A stretch of DNA of 64,000 bases from Paenibacillus sp. Soil766 (GTDB taxonomy: Bacteria > Bacillota > Bacilli > Paenibacillales > NBRC-103111): assembly GCF_001428105.1 (NCBI RefSeq), contig NZ_LMSJ01000045.1, forward strand, positions 92,851 to 156,850, given 5' to 3'. The first letter of the stretch is position 1. Each line of letters starts with the position of its first letter. Position numbers and translations under genes: made by a program. The notes beneath the pieces were generated by a model. That model had not been told where the DNA came from, made no database searches, and saw nothing but the letters and a program-made list of their open reading frames with translations. Positions 34,728-44,596 of the stretch are shown piece after piece.

Positions 34728-35504
34728 ATGGCGTTTATCGATTGTCATTTTCATTCAGAATCCCTTGGTGTTGCAGCTTCCATGCATGTCATATTACCTC
34801 AAGTTGCCAAAAGTCAGATTGGACTAGCTTCGCATGCTTATGGCGGGAAGCACCCTACCTTACTTTTGTTGCATGGGTTGTCCGATGACCATACGATATG
34901 GATGCGTAGAACGTCTATTGAGCGGTATGCTTCTCAGCTTGGTATTGCGGTGGTTATGCCAGCTGTGAACCGCAGCTTTTATGCAGATATGGCCTCAGGT
35001 CCGAAGTATTGGGAGTTCATAAGTGAAGAATTACCTGTGATAGCAAGATCCTTCTTTCCTTTAGCCGAAGAACGAGAACTGAATTATGTTGCTGGACTGT
35101 CTATGGGGGGATATGGCGCGATGAAGTTGGCACTTTCGCATCCGAATCGGTATGCAGCAGGAGCGAGCTTATCTGGTGCTGTAGATATTGTTGAGCGTGC
35201 CGCTGCTTTTCCTAAAGATTTTGAATTGATTTTTGGCGATGTGACGACGATTAAAAATACCCCGAACGATTTGTTCTATGCAGCCAATCAGCTTGTTGCT
35301 AGCAAAGTTGAACAACCTAAGCTTTATCAATGCTGTGGCACTGAGGATTTTCTGTATGAAGATAACACTCGATTCCGGGATTATTGTCTTGCTCAAGGCC
35401 TGGAAATTACCTATGAAGAAGAATCTGCCACGCATGATTGGGGTTACTGGGATCGCAAAATTCAAAGCGTGTTAGCCTGGCTGCCATTGCCAGCAAGAGT
35501 CTAG
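34728..35504 (+). CDS. CE1-type esterase (tributyrin esterase / FrmB-like)
   Basis: 258-residue alpha/beta hydrolase of the esterase D/CE1 branch. The nucleophile is S125 in GLSMGGYG, the oxyanion region is LLLHGLSDDHTIWMRR, and the histidine is in ATHDWGYWD; an acidic residue in CGTEDFLYEDN completes the triad. There is no signal peptide. ATG 34728 follows AGAGGAGA. It lies 60 bp after the transglutaminase gene. Likely substrates are short acyl or carbohydrate esters. Confidence 0.88.
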   Translation: MAFIDCHFHSESLGVAASMHVILPQVAKSQIGLASHAYGGKHPTLLLLHGLSDDHTIWMRRTSIERYASQLGIAVVMPAVNRSFYADMASGPKYWEFISEELPVIARSFFPLAEERELNYVAGLSMGGYGAMKLALSHPNRYAAGASLSGAVDIVERAAAFPKDFELIFGDVTTIKNTPNDLFYAANQLVASKVEQPKLYQCCGTEDFLYEDNTRFRDYCLAQGLEITYEEESATHDWGYWDRKIQSVLAWLPLPARV

Positions 35505-35507
35505 TGG

Positions 35508-35621
35508 GAAAAAATTCTATCGAAGTCTATCGAGGATGATTGATCGCGGTTTAAATGTTGTTTTTATCGCCAATAAGAATTTGTTCTTCCGTGTATTGGA
35601 AACTTATAAATTCTTATGTGG
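35508..35621. repeat. dispersed structured intergenic repeat, copy B (inverted relative to copy A)
   Basis: Reverse-complement copy of 23473-23585. The 9-bp stem ATAAGAATT/AATTCTTAT is at 35573-35581 and 35609-35617, and the inner TTCC/GGAA stem is kept although loop bases differ. It lies between the esterase gene and the yqeG promoter. Confidence 0.8.
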
Positions 35622-35644
35622 AGGGAAAATATGTTCTTTTCTTT

Positions 35645-35673
35645 TTGCAACAAACGAGGCACTATGGTATAGT
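35645..35673 (+). promoter_or_regulatory. sigma-A promoter of the yqeG operon
   Basis: TTGCAA (35645-35650), 17-bp spacer, TATAGT (35668-35673), about 40 bp before the yqeG start. Confidence 0.7.
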
Positions 35674-35712
35674 TTCACGTATATGTCAAGGAAGCAGTTG
35701 GAGGGAATTTGT

Positions 35713-36207
35713 TTGCTGAAAAAGCTTGTACCCAGACAGTCTGTTCATACAATTTATGATATTGATGCCAATCACCTGTGGGGATTCGGTATTCGCGGAA
35801 TTATAACGGATCTTGATAATACACTTGTTGGTGCACGTGATCCACATGCGACACCTGAGTTAATAGAATGGCTGAACCATTTGCAGCAGATCGGTTTCAA
35901 AGTTGTTATTGTGTCGAACAACCATCATAACAGGGTTTCGACCTTTGCTAAGCCACTGGGCATTCCGTTTATTCACCGTGCCAAAAAACCGACGAATGCT
36001 TCCTTCCATAAAGCGATGAAGTTGCTTGGAACGAATGCGCGACAGACTACTGTTATCGGGGATCAAATGTTGACAGATGTGCTTGGCGGCAATCGAATGG
36101 GGTTATACACGATCCTCGTTCAACCCATCTCAAGAAAAGATGAAGGCTTCTTCACGAAAGTGAACCGCCAAATTGAGAAATGGGCTCTAGCAAGGATGAA
36201 GAAATAG
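35713..36207 (+). CDS. yqeG: YqeG family HAD phosphatase
   Basis: 164-residue HAD-superfamily protein (IIIA phosphatase type). Motif I is ITDLDNTLV, motif II is IVSNNHHNR, and the distal acidic motif is VIGDQMLTDVLG. The TTG at 35713 is preferred, as GGAGGGA lies six bases upstream and the start MLKKLVP matches the family; the longer frame from 35536 runs through the repeat and promoter. First gene of the conserved yqeG-yqeH-aroE-yhbY-nadD-yqeK-rsfS operon. In relatives the products are linked to ribosome biogenesis. Confidence 0.93.
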   Translation: MLKKLVPRQSVHTIYDIDANHLWGFGIRGIITDLDNTLVGARDPHATPELIEWLNHLQQIGFKVVIVSNNHHNRVSTFAKPLGIPFIHRAKKPTNASFHKAMKLLGTNARQTTVIGDQMLTDVLGGNRMGLYTILVQPISRKDEGFFTKVNRQIEKWALARMKK

Positions 36208-36216
36208 GGAGGTTTC

Positions 36217-37332
36217 ATGAGTACAGAAACAATTGAGCATTGTGCGGGTTGCGGCATTGGGCTGCAAACAGTAGACAAAAGTAAGCTGGGCTTTATTCCA
36301 GAGGCTGCCTTGCAAAAGGAGCCTTTGATTTGCCAACGCTGTTATCGGATTAAGCATTATAACGAATCTTCAAGTATTACCTTGGAGCAGGACGACTTCC
36401 TGAAATTATTAGGACATGTTGGTCACACGAAGGCGTTAGTCGTGAAAATCGTGGATATTTTTGATTTTGAAGGCAGCATGATTAGTTCACTTGCCCGATT
36501 TATTGGCAATAATCCCGTTTTACTCGTAGTTAACAAAATCGATTTACTTCCAAAAGTGACGAATGCCAACAAAATTATTAACTGGGTGCAGCGCAGAGTC
36601 AAGGAAGAGAATCTCAAAGTTGTTGATATCGTGCTGTGCAGCGCGAAGAAAAACATCGGTTTCGATCGTGTGATTTCGGCTGTACAAGAATATCGTGGCA
36701 ACATGGACGTGTATGTGGTTGGTGCAACGAACGTAGGGAAATCGACGTTAATTAATCGTCTGATCAGTGATTACAGTGATTTAGAAGCCGAATTGACGAC
36801 GTCACAATATCCGGGTACCACGCTTGATCTTGTGAAAATCCCGCTCGATGACGGGAAATTCATTATTGACACGCCTGGGATTGTGTATAAGCATCGTCTT
36901 ACGGAAGTGGTGAAGAAGCGAGATTTAACGCCACTCATGCCGGACAAACCGCTGAAACCGATGGTATTTCAACTTAATGAGGCACAAACCTTATTTTTTG
37001 GTGCATTAGTTCGTTTTGATTTTATCCAAGGTGAACATCAATCCTTCACGATATATACGTCGAATGCGATTCAGATTCATCGTACGAAGCTAGAACGAGC
37101 GGATCAGTTATACGAAGAGCACAAAGGTGTCATGCTGACGCCACCAGCGCAATCGGATCTTGAAGAGCTTCCGAAGTTAATTAAGCATCCATTGCACATT
37201 CCGAAGGGGAAACAGATGGATGTGCTGATCTCCGGTTTAGGCTGGATTAAAGTGAATAGTCTAGCTGGTGCGGGACTTGCTGTTCATGCACCGAAAGGAA
37301 TTAAAGTCATTACACGGGAGTCGTTGATTTAG
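36217..37332 (+). CDS. yqeH: circularly permuted ribosome-biogenesis GTPase YqeH
   Basis: 371-residue GTPase with an N-terminal zinc finger (CAGCG ... CQRC) and permuted GTPase motifs: NKID (G4) comes before VVGATNVGKSTL (G1) and DTPG (G3). The family is needed for assembly of the 30S ribosomal subunit. ATG 36217 follows AGGGAGG, nine bases after the yqeG stop. The C-terminal RNA-binding region is complete. Confidence 0.95.
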   Translation: MSTETIEHCAGCGIGLQTVDKSKLGFIPEAALQKEPLICQRCYRIKHYNESSSITLEQDDFLKLLGHVGHTKALVVKIVDIFDFEGSMISSLARFIGNNPVLLVVNKIDLLPKVTNANKIINWVQRRVKEENLKVVDIVLCSAKKNIGFDRVISAVQEYRGNMDVYVVGATNVGKSTLINRLISDYSDLEAELTTSQYPGTTLDLVKIPLDDGKFIIDTPGIVYKHRLTEVVKKRDLTPLMPDKPLKPMVFQLNEAQTLFFGALVRFDFIQGEHQSFTIYTSNAIQIHRTKLERADQLYEEHKGVMLTPPAQSDLEELPKLIKHPLHIPKGKQMDVLISGLGWIKVNSLAGAGLAVHAPKGIKVITRESLI

Positions 37333-37350
37333 GGGGCATACGGGGAGATC

Positions 37351-38214
37351 ATGGAGAAACTAGTAACGCCGATCGATAGTCATACAGTTTTATACGGAGT
37401 TTTTGGGGATCCAATAAGGCATTCACGTTCGCCGATTATGTTGAATCGTGCTTTTCAGGAAGCGGGCATCAATGGGGTATATGCAGCTTTTCACGTGAAG
37501 CCAGAAGCGCTTGGCGAGGCAGTTCGGGGAATTAGGGCATTAGGATATCGCGGAGTGAATGTGACGATTCCGCATAAAGTTGATGTCATGAACTACCTCG
37601 ATGAGATCGATGAAGGTGCTTTGATCGTTGGTGCAGTCAATACCATTGTGAATGAGAATGGTAAGCTCAAAGGCTTTAATACCGATGGGATCGGGTATGT
37701 CCGTTCCCTGAAGGAAGAGACAGGAATTGAGCTTAAAGGTAAACGAGTTCTTGTACTTGGGGCAGGCGGCGCGGCGAGAGGTGTAGCCTATGCACTAGCA
37801 AAAGAAGGTGCGAGCTGTATTTATATCGCGAATCGTACCAAAGAGCGTGCTGTCGAACTGGCTGCCACAATTGGCGCCTTCACTGAAACCGTTGGTTTAG
37901 GGATGGACGAGTTGGAGAACGTTGTGGATAATGTTGAATTCGTGCTGAATACGACTTCCGCTGGCATGCATCCTAACGTTGATGAGCTCCCTTTACCGCT
38001 TCACCTGCTTCGACCGCACCACCTGGTTAGTGATCTAATTTATAATCCGCGTATCACGAGATTTCTTCGTGAAGCGGAAGCTGTAGGAGCTCGCATTCAT
38101 GGCGGACTCGGCATGTTTATTTATCAAGGCGCGTATGCCTTCGAGTATTGGACGGGTACACCTGCGCCGGTTGCGGCGATGAGACAGGTGGTAGAACAGT
38201 CGTTAACTGAATAA
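37351..38214 (+). CDS. aroE: shikimate dehydrogenase
   Basis: 287-residue NADP-dependent dehydrogenase that reduces 3-dehydroshikimate to shikimate in aromatic amino acid synthesis. The substrate site SRSPIML, the catalytic lysine in NVTIPHK, FNTDGIGY and the dinucleotide loop LGAGGAARGV are all present. ATG 37351 lies 18 bases after the yqeH stop in the conserved operon. Confidence 0.96.
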   Translation: MEKLVTPIDSHTVLYGVFGDPIRHSRSPIMLNRAFQEAGINGVYAAFHVKPEALGEAVRGIRALGYRGVNVTIPHKVDVMNYLDEIDEGALIVGAVNTIVNENGKLKGFNTDGIGYVRSLKEETGIELKGKRVLVLGAGGAARGVAYALAKEGASCIYIANRTKERAVELAATIGAFTETVGLGMDELENVVDNVEFVLNTTSAGMHPNVDELPLPLHLLRPHHLVSDLIYNPRITRFLREAEAVGARIHGGLGMFIYQGAYAFEYWTGTPAPVAAMRQVVEQSLTE

Positions 38215-38234
38215 GAATGAATAGAGGGACATCT

Positions 38235-38528
38235 ATGTTATCAGGCAAACAAAAAAGACATTTGCGCTCTTTGGCGCACCATGTAGATCCAATTTTCCAA
38301 GTAGGTAAAGGTGGCGTGAATGAGCATTTGATTCGTCACATCCAAGAAGCGATTGAAGTTCGTGAACTGATCAAAATTACGGTACTAAACAACAGCGGTG
38401 AAGATCGTCAAGAAGTCGGAGCAGAATTATCCGAGAAATCTGGCGCAGAGCTTGTTCAGGTTATTGGGAAAATCGTAGTGCTTTACAAAGAATCGCGTGA
38501 CAATAAGAAGATTGAACTGCCGCGCTAA
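38235..38528 (+). CDS. yhbY: ribosome-associated RNA-binding protein YhbY
   Basis: 97-residue CRM-domain protein. Family features are LSGKQKRHLRSLAHH, QVGKGGVNEHL and KITVLNN. It binds preribosomal RNA in relatives. ATG 38235 follows AGAGGGA; a six-residue upstream extension is less likely. Same transcript as aroE and nadD. Confidence 0.95.
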   Translation: MLSGKQKRHLRSLAHHVDPIFQVGKGGVNEHLIRHIQEAIEVRELIKITVLNNSGEDRQEVGAELSEKSGAELVQVIGKIVVLYKESRDNKKIELPR

Positions 38529-38540
38529 TGAGGTGGACGT

Positions 38541-39128
38541 ATGCTTGTCGGAATTATGGGAGGCACGTTCGATCCCATTCATACCGGTCATTTAATCGCA
38601 GCTGAACGTGCGAGGGTGGAAGGGGGCTTGGACGAGGTTTGGCTAATGCCAGCGAACGTCCCGCCGCATAAACCTAATGCCCCGAAGGGAACGAGCCAGC
38701 AACGTTGGGAGATGGTTTGCCTTGCTGCAGAAGGCAATCCTTTTTTTCGTCCTGTCGATATCGAAATTAACAAAGGCGGCGTATCTTATAGTATCGATAC
38801 GATCGAGCTGATGAAATCGCAATATCCGGACATCGCGTTCTCTTACATTATTGGCGCGGATATGGTTCAGTATTTGCCGCAGTGGCATCGCATCGATGAC
38901 ATCGTGCGGCATATTCATTTTATTGGATTAGCCAGACCAGGGTATGAGTTGGACTTGACACAGCTTCCCGAACATATTCGAAACCGAGTGAAGCTTGTTC
39001 CGATGCCCCTCGTTGAAATTTCATCGACAGCTATTCGGGCGTTGAGACAGAAGAGGGATCCTGTCAGGTATCTTGTACCAGATAAGGTTGGGCATTTCAT
39101 GGAGGTGAATAGCTTATATGAAACGTGA
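38541..39128 (+). CDS. nadD: nicotinate-nucleotide adenylyltransferase
   Basis: 195-residue enzyme of NAD synthesis that joins nicotinate mononucleotide and ATP. The nucleotidyltransferase motif GGTFDPIHTGHL is at residues 7-18, and the second motif EISSTAIR is near the C-terminus. The yqeK start overlaps its last codons by 11 bases. Confidence 0.96.
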   Translation: MLVGIMGGTFDPIHTGHLIAAERARVEGGLDEVWLMPANVPPHKPNAPKGTSQQRWEMVCLAAEGNPFFRPVDIEINKGGVSYSIDTIELMKSQYPDIAFSYIIGADMVQYLPQWHRIDDIVRHIHFIGLARPGYELDLTQLPEHIRNRVKLVPMPLVEISSTAIRALRQKRDPVRYLVPDKVGHFMEVNSLYET

Positions 39129-39693
39129 GGACTTAATGGCAGCTGTGAAGGAGCAAATGCCTGAGCGGCGTTGGCAGCACACACTTGGCGTGATGGAAAC
39201 GAGCGTTATGCTGGCTGAACGATTTGGCGGGGATGCGGTCAAAGCGGATGTTGCAGCGATTTTGCACGACTATTGCAAGTATTGGCCTATTGGGGAGCAA
39301 GCTAAGATTATACGTGAGAACGATTTACCACAAGATTTGTTAGTTTTCGATAAGGAGCTATGGCATTCACATGCAGGGGCTTTCATTGCGAAGACACAAT
39401 TCGGAATCGACGACGAGGAGATTTTAGATGCGATTCGGTATCATACGTCTGGTCGAGAAGGGATGACACTCCTCGACAAAATTGTTTGTCTGGCGGATTA
39501 TATGGAGCCAGGACGTGATTTCCCAGGGGTCGAATATATTCGCGAATTGGCAAAGACGAGTCTTGAACGTGCATTAATTGCAGGTTTTGATTCCACGATC
39601 AACTTTTTGATTTCCAAAGGAAAGCGCATTTATCCATTAACAATTGGGACTCGGAATGATTTATTGGAACAGATACAACTAAACACCAAATGA
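39118..39693 (+). CDS. yqeK: HD-domain hydrolase YqeK (Ap4A hydrolase family)
   Basis: 191-residue HD-superfamily protein. The metal site is seen as RRWQHTLGV, AAILHDYCKY and HSHAGA, with a further YHTSGREGM motif. YqeK proteins symmetrically cleave diadenosine tetraphosphate. The ATG overlaps the end of nadD, indicating translational coupling. Confidence 0.94.
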   Translation: MKREDLMAAVKEQMPERRWQHTLGVMETSVMLAERFGGDAVKADVAAILHDYCKYWPIGEQAKIIRENDLPQDLLVFDKELWHSHAGAFIAKTQFGIDDEEILDAIRYHTSGREGMTLLDKIVCLADYMEPGRDFPGVEYIRELAKTSLERALIAGFDSTINFLISKGKRIYPLTIGTRNDLLEQIQLNTK

Positions 39694-39709
39694 CATGGAG
39701 GATGATTGC

Positions 39710-40057
39710 ATGAGTAAAAACCCAGAAGAAATACTAGCATTCGTTGTTGAGGCAGCGGAAGACAAGAAAGCGGCAGATATCGTTAGCCTGAATTTGAAAG
39801 GTGTATCCTTAATCGCTGATTATTTCGTGATTTGTCATGGAAATTCGGAAACACAAGTTCAAGCGATTGCAGGCGAGGCTCGTAAAAAAGCACATGAACA
39901 TGGTGTTCATATTCGAGGCTATGAGGGGATCGACACAGCAAGATGGGTACTGCTTGATTTAGGGGACGTGGTTCTCCACGTTTTCCATCGTGATGACCGT
40001 GAATACTATAACATCGAAAGACTTTGGTCCGATGCTAAAGTTGTGGAGCGCGTATGA
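39710..40057 (+). CDS. rsfS: ribosome silencing factor RsfS
   Basis: 115-residue protein that binds ribosomal protein L14 and blocks subunit joining when nutrients are scarce. Family segments are DIVSLNLKGVSLIADYFVICHGNSETQVQAI and DLGDVVLHVFHRDDREYYNIERLW. ATG 39710 follows ATGGAGGA; the five-residue upstream frame is not needed. It overlaps the following gene by four bases. Confidence 0.96.
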   Translation: MSKNPEEILAFVVEAAEDKKAADIVSLNLKGVSLIADYFVICHGNSETQVQAIAGEARKKAHEHGVHIRGYEGIDTARWVLLDLGDVVLHVFHRDDREYYNIERLWSDAKVVERV

Positions 40058-40950
40058 GAATGGAAGCAGGATCCCTTGTTACCTTAGAGGTAGCAAGGGA
40101 AGTTCCACCTAACGGCTTTTTCTTGAGCGATGGTACGCAAGATTTTCTGCTGCCGTATGCGGAGATCGTAGGGAATCGCATAAGCCCGGGAGATCAAGTG
40201 GAAGTATTTTTATTCCACGATACATTAGATCGGATGATGGCAACCATGAGAAAACCTCTGCTGACCATGGGGCAAGTGGGTCTACTTGAGGTTGTTGATA
40301 TTCATCCGCGTTTTGGCTATTTCTTAGAAATGGGTCTGGGTAGACACTTACTTCTACCTTACCGCCACGTACCTGAGCTTGAAGAGCTTCGTCCACAAGT
40401 TGGAGACAAGGTGTTCGCGACGCTTGCTCATGACCGACAAGGGAGATTAATCGCCAAGTTGGCGCTGGAGGATGACTTGGCTCCACTATGTGTTCGCGCT
40501 CCTTCAAGTTGGACGAATCGATGGGTGAAAGCACGTGTATATCGCCCACTTCAAATGGGTACATTTGTCATTTGTGATGCAGGAGTCCTAGGGTATGGGG
40601 TCATCGGGCTCATCATCCCGCAAGAGCGGACACGCTTACTTCGTGTAGGTGAGGAAGTTGATGTAAGGATTGCATTCGTACGCGAAGAAGATGGACGAGT
40701 TAACCTATCGATGAGGCTTCCGAAAGAAAAAGGTCGCGACGAAGATGCGGATCGCATTCTAGAAGTGCTGCGTGGACGTCCAGGAAATGCAATGCCATTC
40801 TCGGATAAAACACAAGCTGATGTAATTAAAGATAAATTCGGACTAAGTAAGTCAGCCTTCAAACGTGCCTTAGGCAAGCTTATGAAAGATGGCCTCATCT
40901 ATCAGGAAGCGGATTGGACGTATCTGAAACAAGAGGAGACGCAAGGCTGA
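40054..40950 (+). CDS. S1-domain RNA-binding protein, CvfB/YitL family
   Basis: 298-residue protein with tandem S1-like RNA-binding domains (about 1-65, 70-135 and 150-225) and a C-terminal winged-helix (KDKFGLSKSAFKRALGKLMKDGL). Domain order and length match CvfB. The start overlaps the rsfS stop (ATGA). It is inserted between rsfS and yqeM, which are neighbours in Bacillus subtilis. A role in RNA-level regulation is known for the family; the target is unknown. Confidence 0.9.
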   Translation: MRMEAGSLVTLEVAREVPPNGFFLSDGTQDFLLPYAEIVGNRISPGDQVEVFLFHDTLDRMMATMRKPLLTMGQVGLLEVVDIHPRFGYFLEMGLGRHLLLPYRHVPELEELRPQVGDKVFATLAHDRQGRLIAKLALEDDLAPLCVRAPSSWTNRWVKARVYRPLQMGTFVICDAGVLGYGVIGLIIPQERTRLLRVGEEVDVRIAFVREEDGRVNLSMRLPKEKGRDEDADRILEVLRGRPGNAMPFSDKTQADVIKDKFGLSKSAFKRALGKLMKDGLIYQEADWTYLKQEETQG

Positions 40951-40951
40951 G

Positions 40952-41713
40952 ATGAGTTACGAAAAATTTGCCTACACGTATGATCGCTTGATGAACAGCA
41001 TGCCGTACGATGACTGGCTTCGCTTCGCGAAGGAAAGCTTCGAACGGTTTGGAGTAAAGCCTGCAACGCTCGTTGATTTAGGTTGCGGGACAGGCAATTT
41101 GTCGGTTCCATTGGCTGCAGAAGGCATTCAGGTGACTGGTATTGATCTGTCAGAGGATATGTTGGCTGTCGCTGAGCAGAAGCAATCTGAGCAATTGAGC
41201 CAGCTTCGCGGGGGAACTGTACGGTGGATCCAACAGGATTTACGTGAATGGGAGCTTGGCGAGGAAGTGGATGTAGCGATCTCTTTTTGCGATAGTCTCA
41301 ATTATTTACTAGAGGAAGAAGACATCGTTGATGCATTCCGTCAAACATGGGCGGGACTCAAGCCAGGTGGGTTATTCCTTTTTGATGTACATACCACTCA
41401 GCAATTGTTCGCTTATGCAGAGTCGCAGCCTTTTTTTCTCAATGAAGACGATGTTGCTTACATTTGGACTAGCGAATTGGATGAAGAACGTGTGCAGATT
41501 GAGCATGACTTAACGATCTTTGTCAAAGACAGCGGATCGGGAGAAACCTTCCGACGTATCGACGAAACACATGAACAACGGGCGTACGCATTGCCATGGC
41601 TTGCGCAAATGTTGAAAGAGGTTGGCTTTCGTGAGATTCATCAAGCTTCTGATTTTACATGGGAGCAACCAACTGCGAAGACCGAGCGAGCTTTCTTTAT
41701 TGCAAAAAAATAA
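40952..41713 (+). CDS. yqeM: class I SAM-dependent methyltransferase YqeM
   Basis: 253-residue cytosolic methyltransferase. The SAM-binding motif is VDLGCGTGNLS (motif I) followed by TGIDLSEDML; the acidic motif SFCDSLNYL corresponds to the catalytic region of the family. It starts one base after the preceding stop codon. Last gene of the yqe operon before the leuS T-box. Substrate not known. Confidence 0.9.
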   Translation: MSYEKFAYTYDRLMNSMPYDDWLRFAKESFERFGVKPATLVDLGCGTGNLSVPLAAEGIQVTGIDLSEDMLAVAEQKQSEQLSQLRGGTVRWIQQDLREWELGEEVDVAISFCDSLNYLLEEEDIVDAFRQTWAGLKPGGLFLFDVHTTQQLFAYAESQPFFLNEDDVAYIWTSELDEERVQIEHDLTIFVKDSGSGETFRRIDETHEQRAYALPWLAQMLKEVGFREIHQASDFTWEQPTAKTERAFFIAKK

Positions 41714-41736
41714 TACCGGCAGGATTCGCCATCGGC

Positions 41737-41766
41737 TTGACAGTGCGGCATTATTTTACATATAAT
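41737..41766 (+). promoter_or_regulatory. sigma-A promoter of leuS
   Basis: TTGACA (41737-41742), 18-bp spacer, TATAAT (41761-41766): near-perfect consensus, about 50 bp before the first T-box stem. Confidence 0.85.
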
Positions 41767-41799
41767 CAAAGCTAATCAGTTGTATGGAAAGCTTAGATG

Positions 41800-42057
41800 A
41801 GGAATAGTACCTTGTACAGCATCTTTCAGAGAGTCGGAGTTAGGGTGTGAGCCGGCAGATGTTAGTCTTGAGAACTCGCCTCGGAGCTAGAAGGTGAACC
41901 GCCTGATCCTGGATCAGATGCGCTAGCTGGATCGTCTCACCCGCGTTAAGGGGCAGAGTGAACACGGGTGAAGAACGCCTTGTGTTAACTAGGGTGGTAC
42001 CACGGGAATTATACCTCTCGTCCCTAGCGATATCCGCTAGCGATGTGAGGTTTTTTT
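41800..42057 (+). promoter_or_regulatory. T-box riboswitch controlling leuS
   Basis: The T-box core AGGGTGGTACCACG is at 41991-42004. The leader has a Stem I region with GAGAACTCGCC, in which CTC (41875-41877) is the probable leucine specifier codon, and an upstream stem with AGTCGGAGTTAGG. The antiterminator bulge sequence GGTGG pairs with uncharged tRNA acceptor ends in the family. A terminator stem (about 42014-42050, inner CTAGCG/CGCTAG) ends in seven T. Uncharged leucyl-tRNA should allow read-through into leuS. Confidence 0.95.
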
Positions 42058-42109
42058 GTGTGTATAGACATACATGAGCAGAGAGTTACTTAAGGAGGCA
42101 TGGAAGGTA

Positions 42110-44569
42110 ATGACACAGGAATTGAAAGAAACGAAGGAACAACAAGGCTACAATCCACAAGCCATTGAACCGAAATGGCAAGCGTACTGGGATGCGAAGA
42201 AAACTTTTAAGGTGTTGGAAAATTCGGATAACCCGAAATTTTATGCTTTGGATATGTTCCCATATCCATCTGGAGCAGGCTTGCACGTAGGGCATCCGGA
42301 AGGCTACACAGCGACAGATATCGTTTCCCGTTTCAAACGGATGAGAGGTTTTAACGTCCTTCATCCAATGGGTTGGGATGCGTTCGGTCTTCCTGCTGAG
42401 CAGTACGCCCTTGATACAGGGAATGACCCGCGCGAATTTACGAAGAAAAATATTGATACCTTCCGTCGTCAAATCAAATCACTTGGTTTCTCTTACGACT
42501 GGGATCGTGAAATCAGTACAACAGATCCGGAGTATTACAAATGGACACAATGGATTTTCATCCAACTGTATAATAAAGGACTTGCTTACGTGGATGAAGT
42601 TCCTGTTAACTGGTGTCCGGCTCTTGGAACGGTTCTTGCGAATGAGGAAGTCATTGACGGACTAAGTGAACGTGGTAACCATCCGGTTATTCGGAAACCG
42701 ATGCGTCAGTGGATTTTGAAAATTACGGAGTATGCAGAGCGTTTGCTTGAAGATCTTGAGGAGCTTGATTGGTCCGAAAGTATTAAGGATATGCAGCGTA
42801 ACTGGATTGGGAAATCCACAGGAGCTGAAGTTCAATTCGCGATTGAAGGTCATGCGGACAAAAGTCTAACTGTCTTCACGACGCGTCCAGATACGCTTTT
42901 CGGTGCGACATATTGCGTATTAGCACCTGAGCATGAACTAGTAGGGCAGATCACAACGGAATCACAAGCTGCTGCGATCAAAGAATATCAAGAGAAAGCA
43001 TCACGTAAGAGCGACCTTGAGCGTACAGATTTGGCGAAAGACAAATCAGGTGTGTTCACAGGGGCATACGCGATCAATCCAGTTAATGACACGAAAGTGC
43101 CTATTTGGATCGCTGATTATGTACTTGGCGGTTACGGCACAGGGGCGATCATGGCGGTTCCAGGTCACGATCAACGCGACTGGGAGTTTGCGAAGCAATT
43201 TGATTTGCCAATTATCGAAGTTGTTCAAGGCGGAGATGTGGAGAAGGAGGCTTATGCTGGCGATGGCAAGCATGTGAACTCTGGTCCAATCGATGGATTG
43301 AACATCGAGCAAGGCATCAGTCATATGATCGGTTGGCTGGAGCAAAATGGTAAAGGCCGCGGCAAAGTAACGTATCGCTTGAGAGACTGGCTGTTCAGCC
43401 GTCAACGTTACTGGGGTGAGCCGATTCCAATTCTGCACCTTGAAGATGGCACAATGAAGCCTGTTCCAGTGGATCAGCTGCCATTATTGCTTCCGCAAGT
43501 GGATGAAATCAAACCATCCGGTACAGGTGAGTCACCGCTTGCTAACGTATCCGAGTGGGTAAACACCATTGATCCGGAGACGGGTATGAAAGCTCGCCGC
43601 GAAACGAACACGATGCCACAATGGGCGGGAAGCTGCTGGTATTATCTGCGTTTCATCGATCCGAAGAATGATCAAGCCTTCTGCTCGGATGAGCTGCAAA
43701 AGCAATGGTTGCCAGTTGATCTGTACATTGGTGGAGCGGAGCACGCAGTTCTTCACTTGTTGTACGCACGTTTCTGGCATAAAGTGCTTTATGATCTTGG
43801 TTTTGTGCATACGAAAGAACCGTTCCAAAAGCTTGTTAACCAAGGGATGATTCTTGGCGAAAACATGGAGAAAATGAGTAAGTCACGCGGCAATGTTGTG
43901 AATCCAGATGACATCGTGAACGATCAAGGTGCAGATACACTTCGCATTTATGAAATGTTCATGGGACCATTGGAAGCAACTAAACCGTGGAATACAACAG
44001 GCGTGGATGGAATTAACCGTTTCTTGAATCGTGTGTGGCGTTTGTTCGTTGATGACAATGGTCAGCTTCATACGAAGATTAGCGGGGATGAGACGCTGGG
44101 CAGCGATGCATTTAAGCGTACATGGCACCGCTCCATCAAGAAGATTACGGAAGATTTCGAGGCGCTTCGCTTCAATACAGCGATTAGCCAAATGATGATT
44201 TTCGTTAATGAAGCTTACAAAACAGAGCGTCTACCACTAGAAGCGATGAAAAGTTTCGTACAAATGCTTTCCCCGCTTGCTCCGCATTTAGCCGAAGAGC
44301 TTTGGGAGAAATTGGGCGGCGTGGAATCCATCACGTACGAAGCATGGCCAGCTTATGATGAAGCATGGACTGTAGATAATGAAATTGAAATCGTTGTGCA
44401 AATCAATGGAAAGATCGTTGATCGCGTGATGATTTCCAAAGATACCGATGAAGCAGAGATGGAGAAAATGGCTTTTGAACTCGACAAAGTCAAAGAAGCG
44501 ACCGCCGGAAAGGCCGTTCGCAAATTGATTGTTGTAAAGGGTAAATTAGTCAATATCGTTGTAGGATAA
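42110..44569 (+). CDS. leuS: leucyl-tRNA synthetase
   Basis: 819-residue class I aminoacyl-tRNA synthetase. The HIGH motif is HVGH (59-62) after FPYPSGAGL; the KMSKS motif is at 588-592. The editing domain ([12 protein letters not shown]) and anticodon-binding domain (C-terminal 150 residues) are intact. ATG 42110 is chosen, since AAGGAGG lies about 11 bases upstream; the frame from 42074 has no ribosome site. It lies between yqeM and comER, where Bacillus subtilis has no such gene. Confidence 0.97.
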   Translation: MTQELKETKEQQGYNPQAIEPKWQAYWDAKKTFKVLENSDNPKFYALDMFPYPSGAGLHVGHPEGYTATDIVSRFKRMRGFNVLHPMGWDAFGLPAEQYALDTGNDPREFTKKNIDTFRRQIKSLGFSYDWDREISTTDPEYYKWTQWIFIQLYNKGLAYVDEVPVNWCPALGTVLANEEVIDGLSERGNHPVIRKPMRQWILKITEYAERLLEDLEELDWSESIKDMQRNWIGKSTGAEVQFAIEGHADKSLTVFTTRPDTLFGATYCVLAPEHELVGQITTESQAAAIKEYQEKASRKSDLERTDLAKDKSGVFTGAYAINPVNDTKVPIWIADYVLGGYGTGAIMAVPGHDQRDWEFAKQFDLPIIEVVQGGDVEKEAYAGDGKHVNSGPIDGLNIEQGISHMIGWLEQNGKGRGKVTYRLRDWLFSRQRYWGEPIPILHLEDGTMKPVPVDQLPLLLPQVDEIKPSGTGESPLANVSEWVNTIDPETGMKARRETNTMPQWAGSCWYYLRFIDPKNDQAFCSDELQKQWLPVDLYIGGAEHAVLHLLYARFWHKVLYDLGFVHTKEPFQKLVNQGMILGENMEKMSKSRGNVVNPDDIVNDQGADTLRIYEMFMGPLEATKPWNTTGVDGINRFLNRVWRLFVDDNGQLHTKISGDETLGSDAFKRTWHRSIKKITEDFEALRFNTAISQMMIFVNEAYKTERLPLEAMKSFVQMLSPLAPHLAEELWEKLGGVESITYEAWPAYDEAWTVDNEIEIVVQINGKIVDRVMISKDTDEAEMEKMAFELDKVKEATAGKAVRKLIVVKGKLVNIVVG

Positions 44570-44596
44570 GAATAAAAAGTTGACGCATTGAGTTGG

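Noticed and set aside
35536-35712. N-terminal extension of YqeG
   Set aside because: It reads through the dispersed repeat and the sigma-A promoter; family members start near the TTG at 35713.
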